This document shows, piece after piece, positions 54,622 to 64,000 of a DNA stretch of 64,000 nucleotides. The notes under the pieces were generated by a model. That model saw nothing but the letters and a program-made list of their open reading frames with translations. It ran no database searches and had not been told where the DNA came from. The translations under genes were made by a program, and so were the position numbers. Each line of letters opens with the position of its first letter. Positions within the stretch are counted from its first letter, which is position 1. Source of the stretch: an uncultured Pelagibacteraceae bacterium (lineage in GTDB: Bacteria; Pseudomonadota; Alphaproteobacteria; Pelagibacterales; Pelagibacteraceae); contig CACPOY010000004.1 in assembly GCA_902635685.1 (NCBI GenBank), forward strand, positions 31,785 to 95,784. Reading direction: 5' to 3'.

Positions 54622-56082
54622 ATGAATTCTATTGTAATTGGTTCTGGATTTGGAGGAATAGCAGCTGCTCTTCGCATTAGAGCAAAAGGTAACAATGTAA
54701 CTTTAATTGAAAAACACCCTGATCTTGGAGGGAGAGCTAGAGTTTTTAAAAAAAATGGCTTTACATATGATGGTGGTCCAACAGTAATTACCGCACCGTA
54801 TCTAATTAATGAGTTATTTGAATTATTCAAAAAAAATCCAAAAGATTACTTAGAACTTGCTCCATTGAAGATTTGGTATCAATTTATCTTCGAGGATAAA
54901 ACTAGGTTTAATTACTCTGGTGATGAAGAAGATATGAAAAAACAAATTGAGAAGATCAATCAGGAGGACGTATTAGGTTATGAAAAATTAGTAAATTTCA
55001 CAAAAAAAATATTTGATAAAGGATTCATTGAGCTTGCGGACATCCCGTTTGATAGGCCATTTGTGATGATGCAACAATTGCCAGCTTTATTAAAATTAAA
55101 AAGTTACAAATCAGTTTATTCATTAGTTTCTTCTTATGTAAAAAATGAAAAATTAAGGAGAATGCTTAGTATGCATCCATTACTAGTTGGTGGTAATCCT
55201 TTTACAACTACATCAATTTATGGACTAATTTTATACTTAGAGAAAAAATGGGGAATCCATTACTCTATGGGAGGAACAGGAAATATCATTAAAGGTCTTG
55301 AGAAATTAATGAATGAAGCTGGAATTAAAGTAATTAAAGGACATGAAGTTAAAAAAATTATTTCTAATAAAAAAAAAATTACCGGTGTTGAATTAGATAA
55401 TCAAACTGTATTAAAATCCGATAATGTAATCTGTAATGCGGACCCACCTGCAGTTTATGAAAAAATGCTAAATGGGGACGCTAATAACTCATTTCTTTTT
55501 AAATGGAAAAAGAGACGAATGGAATACTCAATGGGATTATTTGTTTATTATTTTGGAACAAAAGAAAAATATGAAAATGTAGAACATCATACAATTAAAT
55601 TTGGTAACAAATATAAAGAACATCTAAATGATATTTTTGATAATAAAAAATTAAATGAAGATATCAGTTACTATCTTCATAGACCATCTGCAACAGACAA
55701 ATCTATGGCACCAGAGGGAAATGATTGTTTTTATGTTTTGGTTCCGGTACCAAATAATCAATCAAAAATTGATTGGTCTGTTGAGGGTGAAAAAATGAAA
55801 AATTTAGTAATAGATAAAATGGAAAAGGATTTGATGCCAAATCTTAGAAAAAATATTGTGGAAGACTTTTACTTGACACCAGATTATTTTGAGAGAGATT
55901 TAAATACTAAATATGGTTCAGGTTTCTCAATACAGCCAAAATTTTCTCAGTCAGCTTATTTTAGATTTCATAATAAATCTGAAATATACGATGGACTTTA
56001 TTTTGTAGGAGCAGGCACTCATCCAGGCGCTGGTGTACCAGGAGTGCTTTCATCTGCAAAAGTTTTAGATAGAATTTTATAA
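54622..56082 (+). CDS. crtI: Phytoene desaturase
   Basis: VIGSGFGGIAAALRIRAKGNNVTLIEKHPDLGGRARVFKKNGFTYDGGPTVIT; FVGAGTHPGAGVPGVLSSAKVL. Confidence 0.96.
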   Translation: MNSIVIGSGFGGIAAALRIRAKGNNVTLIEKHPDLGGRARVFKKNGFTYDGGPTVITAPYLINELFELFKKNPKDYLELAPLKIWYQFIFEDKTRFNYSGDEEDMKKQIEKINQEDVLGYEKLVNFTKKIFDKGFIELADIPFDRPFVMMQQLPALLKLKSYKSVYSLVSSYVKNEKLRRMLSMHPLLVGGNPFTTTSIYGLILYLEKKWGIHYSMGGTGNIIKGLEKLMNEAGIKVIKGHEVKKIISNKKKITGVELDNQTVLKSDNVICNADPPAVYEKMLNGDANNSFLFKWKKRRMEYSMGLFVYYFGTKEKYENVEHHTIKFGNKYKEHLNDIFDNKKLNEDISYYLHRPSATDKSMAPEGNDCFYVLVPVPNNQSKIDWSVEGEKMKNLVIDKMEKDLMPNLRKNIVEDFYLTPDYFERDLNTKYGSGFSIQPKFSQSAYFRFHNKSEIYDGLYFVGAGTHPGAGVPGVLSSAKVLDRIL

Positions 56083-56933
56083 TGACTTACAAGAGTTATT
56101 TGTCTATTTATGCTAAATCATTCAGTTGGGCCGGTTTTTTTTTACCTAAAAAGACACTGAAAAAATGCTCAGCTTTATACGATTTTTGTAGAGTAGCAGA
56201 TAATATCGCGGACGATCTTGAGGAAATAGTAAATAAAGAAAAGAGATTCAATCAATTTGAGAATGATTTTAACAACAAAAAGCTTAATGATCCAGTTATC
56301 AAAAATATGTGGGGTCTAATGGAGGAGTTCAACATCTCTGTGAAAATTGTTCAGGATTTATTAATTGGAATTAAATCAGATATCAAAGTTAAAGTTAAAT
56401 TTAATTCGAGAAAAGATTTGCTGATTTACTCATACAGAGTAGCTGGAACTGTTGGATTAATGATGGCAAAGATCTTAAAAGTCAATAAAAAAAGTTCACT
56501 TAGATCTGCTATTGATCTTGGGATTGCAATGCAACTTACAAATATATCAAGAGATGTAATTGAAGACTCAAAAAATAATCGTTTTTACATAGATAAGAAT
56601 TTTGAAGAAATTTCATCAATTATCAATCTTGCTGATACTTTTTACGAAAACTCGTTTTATTCGATTAAGGAAATACCGTTTATTTTTCGTTTTTCAATCT
56701 TAGTTGCAAGAAGAATATACAGAAAAATCGGTTATAAAATATTAAATAAAAAAAACTTAGAAAACTATCAAAATGCTGGAAAAATATATGTTTCAAATTT
56801 AGAAAAAGGACTAGAAACCTTTCTAGCGATTTTGGATTTAATTAAACTATCGTTGACATCCAAAAAAGATGATCAAATCAGACACGACCATATTTTGATT
56901 AATGAGGAAATTAATTTAAATGAGAGATTTTGA
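56082..56933 (+). CDS. crtB: Phytoene synthase
   Basis: SFSWAGFFLPKKTLKKCSALYDFCRVADNIADD; AMQLTNISRDVIEDSKNNRFYI. Confidence 0.95.
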   Translation: MTYKSYLSIYAKSFSWAGFFLPKKTLKKCSALYDFCRVADNIADDLEEIVNKEKRFNQFENDFNNKKLNDPVIKNMWGLMEEFNISVKIVQDLLIGIKSDIKVKVKFNSRKDLLIYSYRVAGTVGLMMAKILKVNKKSSLRSAIDLGIAMQLTNISRDVIEDSKNNRFYIDKNFEEISSIINLADTFYENSFYSIKEIPFIFRFSILVARRIYRKIGYKILNKKNLENYQNAGKIYVSNLEKGLETFLAILDLIKLSLTSKKDDQIRHDHILINEEINLNERF

Positions 56934-57987
56934 CTACATCATTATTGGAGGCGGTTGTGCTGGTTTATCTCTTGCTTATGAGTTAGATGTACATGAGAAG
57001 TTAAGAGACAAAACCTTGGCAATTATTGAACCAAGGGCACAATATAAAAGAGACAAAACATGGTCTTTCTGGAAAGTAAATCCTCATAATTTTGATGATT
57101 GTGTTAAAAAAAGTTGGGAACATTTTACAATAAATATTCCTGGTAAAACAAATCATCTTCAATGCAGAGATTACCCTTATCAAAGCATAGATAGTGGTTT
57201 ATTTTATGAAAAAATAAATAATAAATTAAAAGAAAATAATAATATTTCTTTCTTCAAAAATATAGATGAAGTAAATACCAAAAACTCATTCATTTTTAAT
57301 AGTGTTCCAAACATTAAAAAAAAATATTTTAATCTTTGGCAACATTTCTGCGGTGTAGAAATTGAAACAAAAAAAAATTCTTTTGATGAGGAAATTTTTA
57401 ATCTTATGGATTTTGACTGCGAACAAAGAGAAAGTGTACATTTTTTTTACACACTTCCTTACTCAAAAAATAAAGCTTTAGTTGAAACAACCTGGCTATC
57501 TAGAGTGAACGACAATTCTCAAAAAGATTATGATCAGCAAATTAAAGATTACATTGATAAGCATCTTAAAATAAAAGATTACAAAATTACCTATAAAGAA
57601 GAAGGTGCAATCCCTATGTTCTACCCTGGATACGAAAAAGAAAAAAATAAAATTAATATTGGAACGGCTGGTGGAATGACTAGACTAAGTACTGGTTATA
57701 CTTTTTTAAACATTCAAGAGCACAGTAAATTTATAAGAGAAAATATTGAAAATATTTCCAAATGTAAAAAATTTGAGATAAACAAAAAATATCAATTTTT
57801 AGATGATATATTTTTACGCGTTCTTAATAAACATCCTGAAAAAATGGCAGATATATTCTTTAATATGTTTAAGGCGTCACCAAAGACTGTAATTAAATTT
57901 TTATCAAACAAAAGTAGTTTTTGGGAAGATTTTAATGTAATTCTTAAAATGCCAAAGTTTACATTTATAAAAGCCTTGTTTTACTAG
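56920..57987 (+). CDS. crtY: Lycopene beta-cyclase
   Basis: DYIIIGGGCAGLSLAYEL; IEPRAQYKRDKTWSFW; GTAGGMTRLSTGYTFLNIQEHS. Confidence 0.93.
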   Translation: MRDFDYIIIGGGCAGLSLAYELDVHEKLRDKTLAIIEPRAQYKRDKTWSFWKVNPHNFDDCVKKSWEHFTINIPGKTNHLQCRDYPYQSIDSGLFYEKINNKLKENNNISFFKNIDEVNTKNSFIFNSVPNIKKKYFNLWQHFCGVEIETKKNSFDEEIFNLMDFDCEQRESVHFFYTLPYSKNKALVETTWLSRVNDNSQKDYDQQIKDYIDKHLKIKDYKITYKEEGAIPMFYPGYEKEKNKINIGTAGGMTRLSTGYTFLNIQEHSKFIRENIENISKCKKFEINKKYQFLDDIFLRVLNKHPEKMADIFFNMFKASPKTVIKFLSNKSSFWEDFNVILKMPKFTFIKALFY

Positions 57988-57990
57988 TGA

Positions 57991-58929
57991 ATGATGAAGC
58001 TGAAAATTAAAAAAATTTGTTTTAATCATTCTTTTATATTTTTTTTATTTTGTAATATTTTTTCATTATTATTTTTGAAAATTGACATTTCAATTATATC
58101 ACCACTAATTTGCTTATTACTAATTCTTGTAATTGGTGTATCTCATGGATCTTTAGATCATGTAAAAGGAAAGAAGCTTCTTAAAAGATTTAACATAAAT
58201 AATATTTCAATTTTTTATTTTACCTATTTATTATTAGCAATCTCAATAACTATATTGTGGATATTATTTCCAGCTACATCTTTAATAATATTTTTAATTG
58301 TTGCCTCTTATCATTTTGGAAAAGAAGACACTCAATTTCTATTAGATGAAAAATCATTTGTTAATCAATTGCTATTATTCTTCAAAGGTGCCTTGATTGT
58401 TTTAGCCCCATTGTTTTTTCATTTCGATGAAACAATATTCATTTTCAAGTTATTATTAATTCAAAATGAAAGTTTTTATTCAAGTATGACTTTCATCGAA
58501 AGCAACCGACTTTTAAGTATTGGAATTTTTATAAGTACTCTATCAAGTATTTTTTTATTTCTTAAAAAGTTTGAATATAGAAATTTCGCGATATTTTTAG
58601 ATTTTTTTTCAATAATTATCATTAATTTCTATTTTTCACCTTTAATAGCATTTACAATTTATTTCTGTTTTCTGCACTCAATTCGACATAGTATTTCGTT
58701 AATGATTGAGCTTGATCATGAAAACATAAAAAATGGTCTTTTTATTTTTATTAAAAAAGCTCTTCCTTTAACAATCCTCACTGCTATCTTTTTTTTAATT
58801 GGTATGTATTTTTTGAATAAAAATTATAGTTTTGATAGTTCAATTCTTAAATTAATATTTATAGGTTTGGCATCTCTAACCTTTCCGCATATATTGCTCG
58901 AATATTTAATAGAAAAAAATGAAAAATAA
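57991..58929 (+). CDS. blh: Beta-carotene 15,15'-dioxygenase, Brp/Blh family (GTG/ATG start)
   Basis: Polytopic; GVSHGSLDHVKGKKL, SYHFGKEDTQF, CFLHSIRHS, FPHILLEYLI. Confidence 0.9.
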   Translation: MMKLKIKKICFNHSFIFFLFCNIFSLLFLKIDISIISPLICLLLILVIGVSHGSLDHVKGKKLLKRFNINNISIFYFTYLLLAISITILWILFPATSLIIFLIVASYHFGKEDTQFLLDEKSFVNQLLLFFKGALIVLAPLFFHFDETIFIFKLLLIQNESFYSSMTFIESNRLLSIGIFISTLSSIFLFLKKFEYRNFAIFLDFFSIIIINFYFSPLIAFTIYFCFLHSIRHSISLMIELDHENIKNGLFIFIKKALPLTILTAIFFLIGMYFLNKNYSFDSSILKLIFIGLASLTFPHILLEYLIEKNEK

Positions 58930-59863
58930 AGAAATTAAGATTTTGCTTTCTGCACCAAGAGGTTTTTGTGCTGGCGTTGAAAGAGCGATCGAGATTGTGG
59001 AAAAAACCTTAATTAAATTTGGATCACCAGTGTATGTTAGACATGAGATAGTCCATAATAAATTTGTTGTGGACGATTTAAGAAAGAAAGGCGCAATATT
59101 TGTAGAAGAACTTGAGGAGATAGAGGATAAAACAAGACCTGTTATCTTTTCAGCCCACGGTGTACCAAAAAAAATTCCCCTAGACGCTGAAAAATATAAA
59201 ATGACATACATTGATGCAACTTGCCCGCTTGTTTCAAAAGTTCATCGAGAAGCTGAAAATCTCCATAAGTCTAATTACCATTTAATTTTAATTGGACATG
59301 AAAATCACCCAGAAGTTATTGGAACGATGGGTCAATTACCAAAAGGAACAATTGATTTGATTCAAAATGAAGATGAAGCAAAAAATTACAAATTCGATAG
59401 CAAAAAAAATTTAGCTTTTGTCACTCAAACTACATTATCAGTTGATGATACTAAGGATATTATAAACATTTTAAAAGAAAGATTTCCAAATATTAAAGAA
59501 CCACATAAAGAGGATATCTGTTATGCAACAACAAATAGGCAAATGGCAGTTAAAAATATTGCAAAAGATTGTGATTTATTTCTTGTTATAGGAAGTAGGA
59601 ATTCCTCAAATTCAGTAAGATTGGTTGAGGTAGCCAAAAAGTCTGGGTGTGATAATGCACAATTGATACATTCACAAAGTGAGATACCATATGAATTAAT
59701 TGAAAATTGTAGTACGATAGGAATTTCTTCTGGCGCATCTGCACCTGAAATATTAGTAAAAGATTTTATAAAAAATTTAAGGAAGAGGTTTAAAGTTTCA
59801 ATTGATGAAATTGAAATTATTAAAGAAGATGTGGTTTTTAAGGTTCCAAATAAATTAAATTAA
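58919..59863 (+). CDS. ispH: 4-hydroxy-3-methylbut-2-enyl diphosphate reductase
   Basis: SAPRGFCAGVERAIEIVEKTL; VRHEIVHNKFVVDDL; DATCPLVSKVHREA. Confidence 0.97.
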   Translation: MKNKEIKILLSAPRGFCAGVERAIEIVEKTLIKFGSPVYVRHEIVHNKFVVDDLRKKGAIFVEELEEIEDKTRPVIFSAHGVPKKIPLDAEKYKMTYIDATCPLVSKVHREAENLHKSNYHLILIGHENHPEVIGTMGQLPKGTIDLIQNEDEAKNYKFDSKKNLAFVTQTTLSVDDTKDIINILKERFPNIKEPHKEDICYATTNRQMAVKNIAKDCDLFLVIGSRNSSNSVRLVEVAKKSGCDNAQLIHSQSEIPYELIENCSTIGISSGASAPEILVKDFIKNLRKRFKVSIDEIEIIKEDVVFKVPNKLN

Positions 59864-60823
59864 ATGGCTGTTTACACTAAGATTAGTAAAAAGGATATTT
59901 CCTTAATTAATAAGAAATTTAATGTTGAAAATTTCAAAAGTTTTAAAGGTATTAAGCAAGGGATAGAAAACACAAATTATTTATTAAAATCAAAAAACAA
60001 TAAATTCATTCTCACAATTTTTGAAAAAAGAGTTTTAAAAAAAGAGATACCCTTTTTTATGAAGCTGATGGATCAATTAAGTTCTCTTAATATTATTTGC
60101 CCCAAACCTTTAAAAAATAAGAATGGGCATTTTTTAATTAAGCTTAAAAATAAAACTGCTTGTATTGTCTCGTTTTTAACAGGAAAAAGCAAAAAAAGTT
60201 TATCTCTCAAAAATTGTTGTGATGTAGGAAAAACGGTTGCTTTAATGCACTTATCAACAAGAAAAATAAAGCTTTTTAGGAGTAATTCAATGGGTATTAA
60301 AAAACTTAAACCATTAATTAATAAAATTGAATTTAAATCAGAATTTAAAAACTTAGAAAAATTTTTAAAAATAAACCTGCGAGACATTAACAAAAATTGG
60401 CCTAAAAAGTTGCCCCATGGAATTATTCATGGAGATTTATTTATTGATAATATATTCTTTAAAGAAAATAATTTATCTGGAATTATTGACTTTTACTTTG
60501 CTGCAAATGACTACTTTATGTATGAGATAGCTATATGTGTAAATGCATTATGTTTTGATCAACTCAATTCAAAATTTTATCTTAATAAAAAAAAGGTAAA
60601 AAGTCTCATCAAAGGATATGAAAAAATAAGAAAGCTATCAAACAAGGAAAAAAAATCATTGAATATTTTATGTCGAGGTGCTGCATTGAGATACTTTCTT
60701 ACTAGGCTTTATGATTATACTAACACACCAAAAACTGCGCTGATAAAAATCAAAAATCCTAGGGAATATTATCAAAAACTAGTAACACACAATAAATTAA
60801 AAACTTATAAAGATTACTTATAA
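59864..60823 (+). CDS. thrB: Homoserine kinase (type II, ThrB)
   Basis: GIKQGIENTNYLLKSKNNKFILTIFEKRV; LPHGIIHGDLFIDNIFFKENNLSGIIDFYFA. Confidence 0.93.
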   Translation: MAVYTKISKKDISLINKKFNVENFKSFKGIKQGIENTNYLLKSKNNKFILTIFEKRVLKKEIPFFMKLMDQLSSLNIICPKPLKNKNGHFLIKLKNKTACIVSFLTGKSKKSLSLKNCCDVGKTVALMHLSTRKIKLFRSNSMGIKKLKPLINKIEFKSEFKNLEKFLKINLRDINKNWPKKLPHGIIHGDLFIDNIFFKENNLSGIIDFYFAANDYFMYEIAICVNALCFDQLNSKFYLNKKKVKSLIKGYEKIRKLSNKEKKSLNILCRGAALRYFLTRLYDYTNTPKTALIKIKNPREYYQKLVTHNKLKTYKDYL

Positions 60824-60826
60824 TTT

Positions 60827-61249
60827 ATGATTAAAATATATACTGATGGCTCATGTATTGGTAATCCAGGTAAAGGTGGTTGGGCAGCAATAATATTAAA
60901 TGATGGGAAAAAAACTAAAATTAAAGGAAAAAAAAATGATACTACAAACAATCAAATGGAATTACTTGCTCCAATAAAAGCTCTTAACGAAATTCCAAAA
61001 GGTAGTAAGGTTCAAATTTTTACAGACTCTAAATATGTTAAGTCCGGAATAACAGAGTGGATACATAATTGGAAAAAAAATGGGTGGAAAACTGCAAACA
61101 AAAAAGAGGTAAGCAATAAAGAGCTTTGGACAGAATTAGATCTACTAAATAGTGAATTTGAAATAAGTTGGAATTGGGTGAAAGCACATTCAACAAATGA
61201 TTTAAATAATGAAGTAGATTTACTAGCTAAAGATGCTGCCAACCTATAG
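60827..61249 (+). CDS. rnhA: Ribonuclease HI
   Basis: IYTDGSCIGNPGKGGWAAII; NQMELLAPIKAL; FTDSKYVKSGITEWI; VKAHSTNDLNNEVDLLAKDAA. Confidence 0.97.
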   Translation: MIKIYTDGSCIGNPGKGGWAAIILNDGKKTKIKGKKNDTTNNQMELLAPIKALNEIPKGSKVQIFTDSKYVKSGITEWIHNWKKNGWKTANKKEVSNKELWTELDLLNSEFEISWNWVKAHSTNDLNNEVDLLAKDAANL

Positions 61250-61251
61250 TT

Positions 61252-61282
61252 GGGGCACCTGACAACAGAACGCCCCTTCCTA
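61252..61282. repeat. Left copy of imperfect 31-bp direct repeat
   Basis: GGGGCACCTGACAACAGAACGCCCCTTCCTA; 28/31 identical to 62300-62330. Confidence 0.85.
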
Positions 61283-61358
61283 TTGTAAAATAAATTTTGA
61301 TTATCAACGTAAATTTTAAAATACAACCTGGTTAGACGACTATGAGTCGGAATTTACT

Positions 61359-62090
61359 TTATACATTTTTAGAGATACCTCCAAAAAATTTATCGATGTG
61401 AGCTTTAAATTCGGAGAACCAATTATCATTATGGGTTATTAATATTTTATCTGAAAAAGAAACATGTTTAAATGTCTTTTTAACTTTGGGCTTTTGTTTT
61501 TTTTTTAATTCATTTTTAAATATTTCTAAAATAGGACTTTGCTTCAATCGGGCAATCTCTTTTTTTACGTAATCATCATAATTTTTTTGATATTCTGGCT
61601 TTTCAGCTTTTCTTGGTTTAGACAGTTTTTCTATATAATTTTGAGTATTTAAAGGGCGACAGTGGTTATCAATATTAGTTGAATATTGAAGAGCGCTTAC
61701 CTCATTTATCGCACTTCCATGATTAAATGGCTCTGATTTAGAATGATATAAATTTAGTATATTAGTGTTTACAGAACTTAAGAAAATTTGTTTTGCTGTC
61801 TCTTTATCAACTGACGTAATCTTATTTATATAAAGTATAAAAGTAACATCATAAAAAATATATTCATATTTTAAATTTTGTGTAATTAAATCTCGATGCC
61901 AATAGGATCTGTCAAAAGGTTGTTCTACAAAATGATTTCTACCATATTCCTCATTTTCTTCGGTGCTGAACGTTACATAATGTTTTTTTTTGGTAAAATT
62001 ACTAATACCTCTACAGATCATATCAATCTGAGAAAGCTCACTACTACTAACTGTTTTTCCTTTTCTTGATTTTTTAAATAGATTGAACAT
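61359..62090 (-). CDS. Orphan hypothetical protein
   Basis: 243-aa intact ORF, no family recognised; lies between direct repeats. Confidence 0.65.
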   Translation of the reverse strand: MFNLFKKSRKGKTVSSSELSQIDMICRGISNFTKKKHYVTFSTEENEEYGRNHFVEQPFDRSYWHRDLITQNLKYEYIFYDVTFILYINKITSVDKETAKQIFLSSVNTNILNLYHSKSEPFNHGSAINEVSALQYSTNIDNHCRPLNTQNYIEKLSKPRKAEKPEYQKNYDDYVKKEIARLKQSPILEIFKNELKKKQKPKVKKTFKHVSFSDKILITHNDNWFSEFKAHIDKFFGGISKNV

Positions 62091-62299
62091 TTTTTATCTA
62101 TAGAAAAATATTACTATTACGCGATACATTAAAAACATTTGCATTAATATTTTTATACCTGGGATTAAATTATCCATTATCCTAGGATATCAAATCCTAT
62201 AACCTGTGACGACTCGATTTTTGGACGTCATATGGACGACCAGACACTTAAAATTTATAAGATTTTGTAAAAATAATTGAGTATAATCAAACAAAGTTC

Positions 62300-62330
62300 G
62301 GGGCACCTGGCAACAGAACGGCCCTACCTA
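62300..62330. repeat. Right copy of imperfect 31-bp direct repeat, overlapping the peroxiredoxin stop codon
   Basis: GGGGCACCTGGCAACAGAACGGCCCTACCTA. Confidence 0.85.
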
Positions 62331-62816
62331 GATTAGATTATTTAATAAGTTCTCTGCTGAAGTTAAACCACATTCTTTAGTTTCTTTTTCAACATGAATA
62401 TTAACAATTGTAAAATTTTCAATCACCATTAAATAACGATTTGATCTAATACCCATCCCTTTTGCATTTCGATCAACTTCTGCTCCAATTGCTTTAGTAA
62501 ATAACAAATACGGATCGGATAACATTTTTATTTTATCTCCAGTATTATTAATCTCTCCCCAGCCATGCATCACATAAGGATCATTTACTGATAAACAAAA
62601 TATATTTTTTATTCCTTTTGATTTGATTTTATCTGCATTTGCAACAAAACCTGGCAGGTGAAGTTTGGAGCAAGTTGATGTAAATGCACCAGGTAAACCA
62701 AACAAAACAATTTTACCATTACCAATAGTTTCTCTTAGTTTACTTTTTTGAGGTTCTCCATCAACAAGTTGAAAAATCTCTGTATCTGGTAGTTGATCTT
62801 TTATTTTAATTTTCAT
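62328..62816 (-). CDS. Peroxiredoxin (Prx5/AhpE-like redoxin)
   Basis: GKIVLFGLPGAFTSTCSKLHLPGFVANADKIKSKGI. Confidence 0.93.
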   Translation of the reverse strand: MKIKIKDQLPDTEIFQLVDGEPQKSKLRETIGNGKIVLFGLPGAFTSTCSKLHLPGFVANADKIKSKGIKNIFCLSVNDPYVMHGWGEINNTGDKIKMLSDPYLLFTKAIGAEVDRNAKGMGIRSNRYLMVIENFTIVNIHVEKETKECGLTSAENLLNNLI

Positions 62817-64000
62817 ATCGAATTCATTATATATTTTTTAACTTCTGTAATATCGTTAGAAAGAAGTTTAAATTTTTCTTTTCTGTCATTAACATACTTT
62901 AGACTATTTGGTAAATTTTCGGTTTTTGATATCGCATCCTCTATTGCTTTTGGAAATTTGCATGGGTGTGCAGTTGATAATACAACACAATTTTTTTCTA
63001 ATCCTAGTTTTCTCACAGCGCCAATGCCTACTGCAGTATGTGGATCTACTACCACCTGATGCTCATCATTAATTATCTTTATCATTTCAACAGTCTCATT
63101 TTCATCAAGCATTTCGGATACAAAATTCTTTTTTATTTTATCTAGATCATTTTTATCGATTTTATAAGTATTATTTTTTATTTCAGCCATTACATCTTTT
63201 GTAACTTCTGAGTTACAATTTTTTACGTCATATAAAAGCCTTTCGAAATTACTTGCTATTTGTATATCCATACTTGGTGTATTTGTTTCCTCAACTTTCT
63301 TTTGATTGTAATCACCATCAGAAATAGCTCTGTGAAGTATGTCATTTTTATTTGTTGCTACGATTAATCTATCAATTGGAAGACCTAGTTTTTTTGCCAA
63401 GTAACCTGCGTAAATATCACCAAAGTTTCCTGTTGGAACAGAAAAAGACAAAGGTTGACCATTTCCAACTTTAAAGTAAGCGTAAAAATAATATACTGAT
63501 TGAGCAACAATTCTTGCCCAATTAATTGAATTTACACCAGACATATTTATTGATTTAGAAAATTTTTCGTCGCTAAACATTGATTTTACTAAATTTTGGC
63601 AATCATCAAAATTTCCCTCAACTGCAATATTAAATACATTGCTCTCTTCATGTATGGTCATAAGTTTTCTTTGCACTGGTGAGATTTTATTATTTGGATG
63701 TAATACAAATACATTCAAATTTGCTTTTCCTTTTAGGGCGTCTATAGCAGCTGCACCAGTGTCGCCTGAAGTTGCCACTATTATATTAATTTTTTTTTGA
63801 TCACGTGTTAAATGATATTGGTAAAAATTACCTATTAGTTGCATAGCTATATCTTTGAAAGCGAGTGTAGGGCCATGAAATAGCTCTAAAACTTTTAAAT
63901 TTCCCAAGTCTGATATTTTTACAACATCTTTAGATCTGAAATTTGTGTATGATTTTGAAATCATGGAGATTAATTTATCTTTAGACATGAAATCCCCTAT
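62813..64000 (-). CDS. thrC: Threonine synthase, N-terminus cut by the window edge
   Basis: LELFHGPTLAFKDIAMQLIGNF; ATSGDTGAAAIDALKGK; frame stays open to position 64000 upstream of the listed ATG. Confidence 0.95.
   Translation of the reverse strand: MGDFMSKDKLISMISKSYTNFRSKDVVKISDLGNLKVLELFHGPTLAFKDIAMQLIGNFYQYHLTRDQKKINIIVATSGDTGAAAIDALKGKANLNVFVLHPNNKISPVQRKLMTIHEESNVFNIAVEGNFDDCQNLVKSMFSDEKFSKSINMSGVNSINWARIVAQSVYYFYAYFKVGNGQPLSFSVPTGNFGDIYAGYLAKKLGLPIDRLIVATNKNDILHRAISDGDYNQKKVEETNTPSMDIQIASNFERLLYDVKNCNSEVTKDVMAEIKNNTYKIDKNDLDKIKKNFVSEMLDENETVEMIKIINDEHQVVVDPHTAVGIGAVRKLGLEKNCVVLSTAHPCKFPKAIEDAISKTENLPNSLKYVNDRKEKFKLLSNDITEVKKYIMNSI

Noticed and set aside
61337-61349. Small hairpin CGACT-ATG-AGTCG downstream of the orphan ORF as a rho-independent terminator
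   Set aside because: Stem of only 5 bp and no following U-run in the gene's orientation; insufficient to call.
62813-64000. Threonine synthase as an N-terminally truncated protein
   Set aside because: The reading frame stays open to the end of the window; truncation is due to the window boundary.

Overview
AT-rich alphaproteobacterial chromosome segment. Gene content and order (crtI-crtB-crtY-blh, ccrM, mutY-dciA-dsbA-smc, atpIBEF'F, petABC) suggest a SAR11/Pelagibacterales-like genome; this taxonomy is inferred from familiarity, not from a search. Most of the window is compact housekeeping DNA with short spacers and many overlapping genes. Two places look accessory. (1) A ~4.25 kb integrase-less island (about 1426-5672) is bounded by an exact 40-bp direct repeat. 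One repeat is the 5' half of an intact tRNA(CAU) gene and the other is an orphan tRNA half next to tRNA-Val. The island carries a Cas4-like Fe-S nuclease fused to a DEDDy exonuclease, a MORN-type protein, three other orphan ORFs and a long hairpin. (2) A ~1 kb segment between rnhA and a peroxiredoxin gene holds one orphan ORF and is bounded by a 28/31-identical direct repeat. Notable features of the core genome are a complete but short SMC with no recognisable hinge, a ccrM promoter with two GANTC sites in its core, a tRNA-Gln ending 3 nt before the start codon of the CCA-adding enzyme, a FolM/PTR1-type reductase next to FolB, a PetP/PetR-like regulator pair plus kinase near petABC, and an ADP-ribosylglycohydrolase-like protein with an altered metal motif. 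All calls come from reading the sequence and ORF translations; no searches were run.
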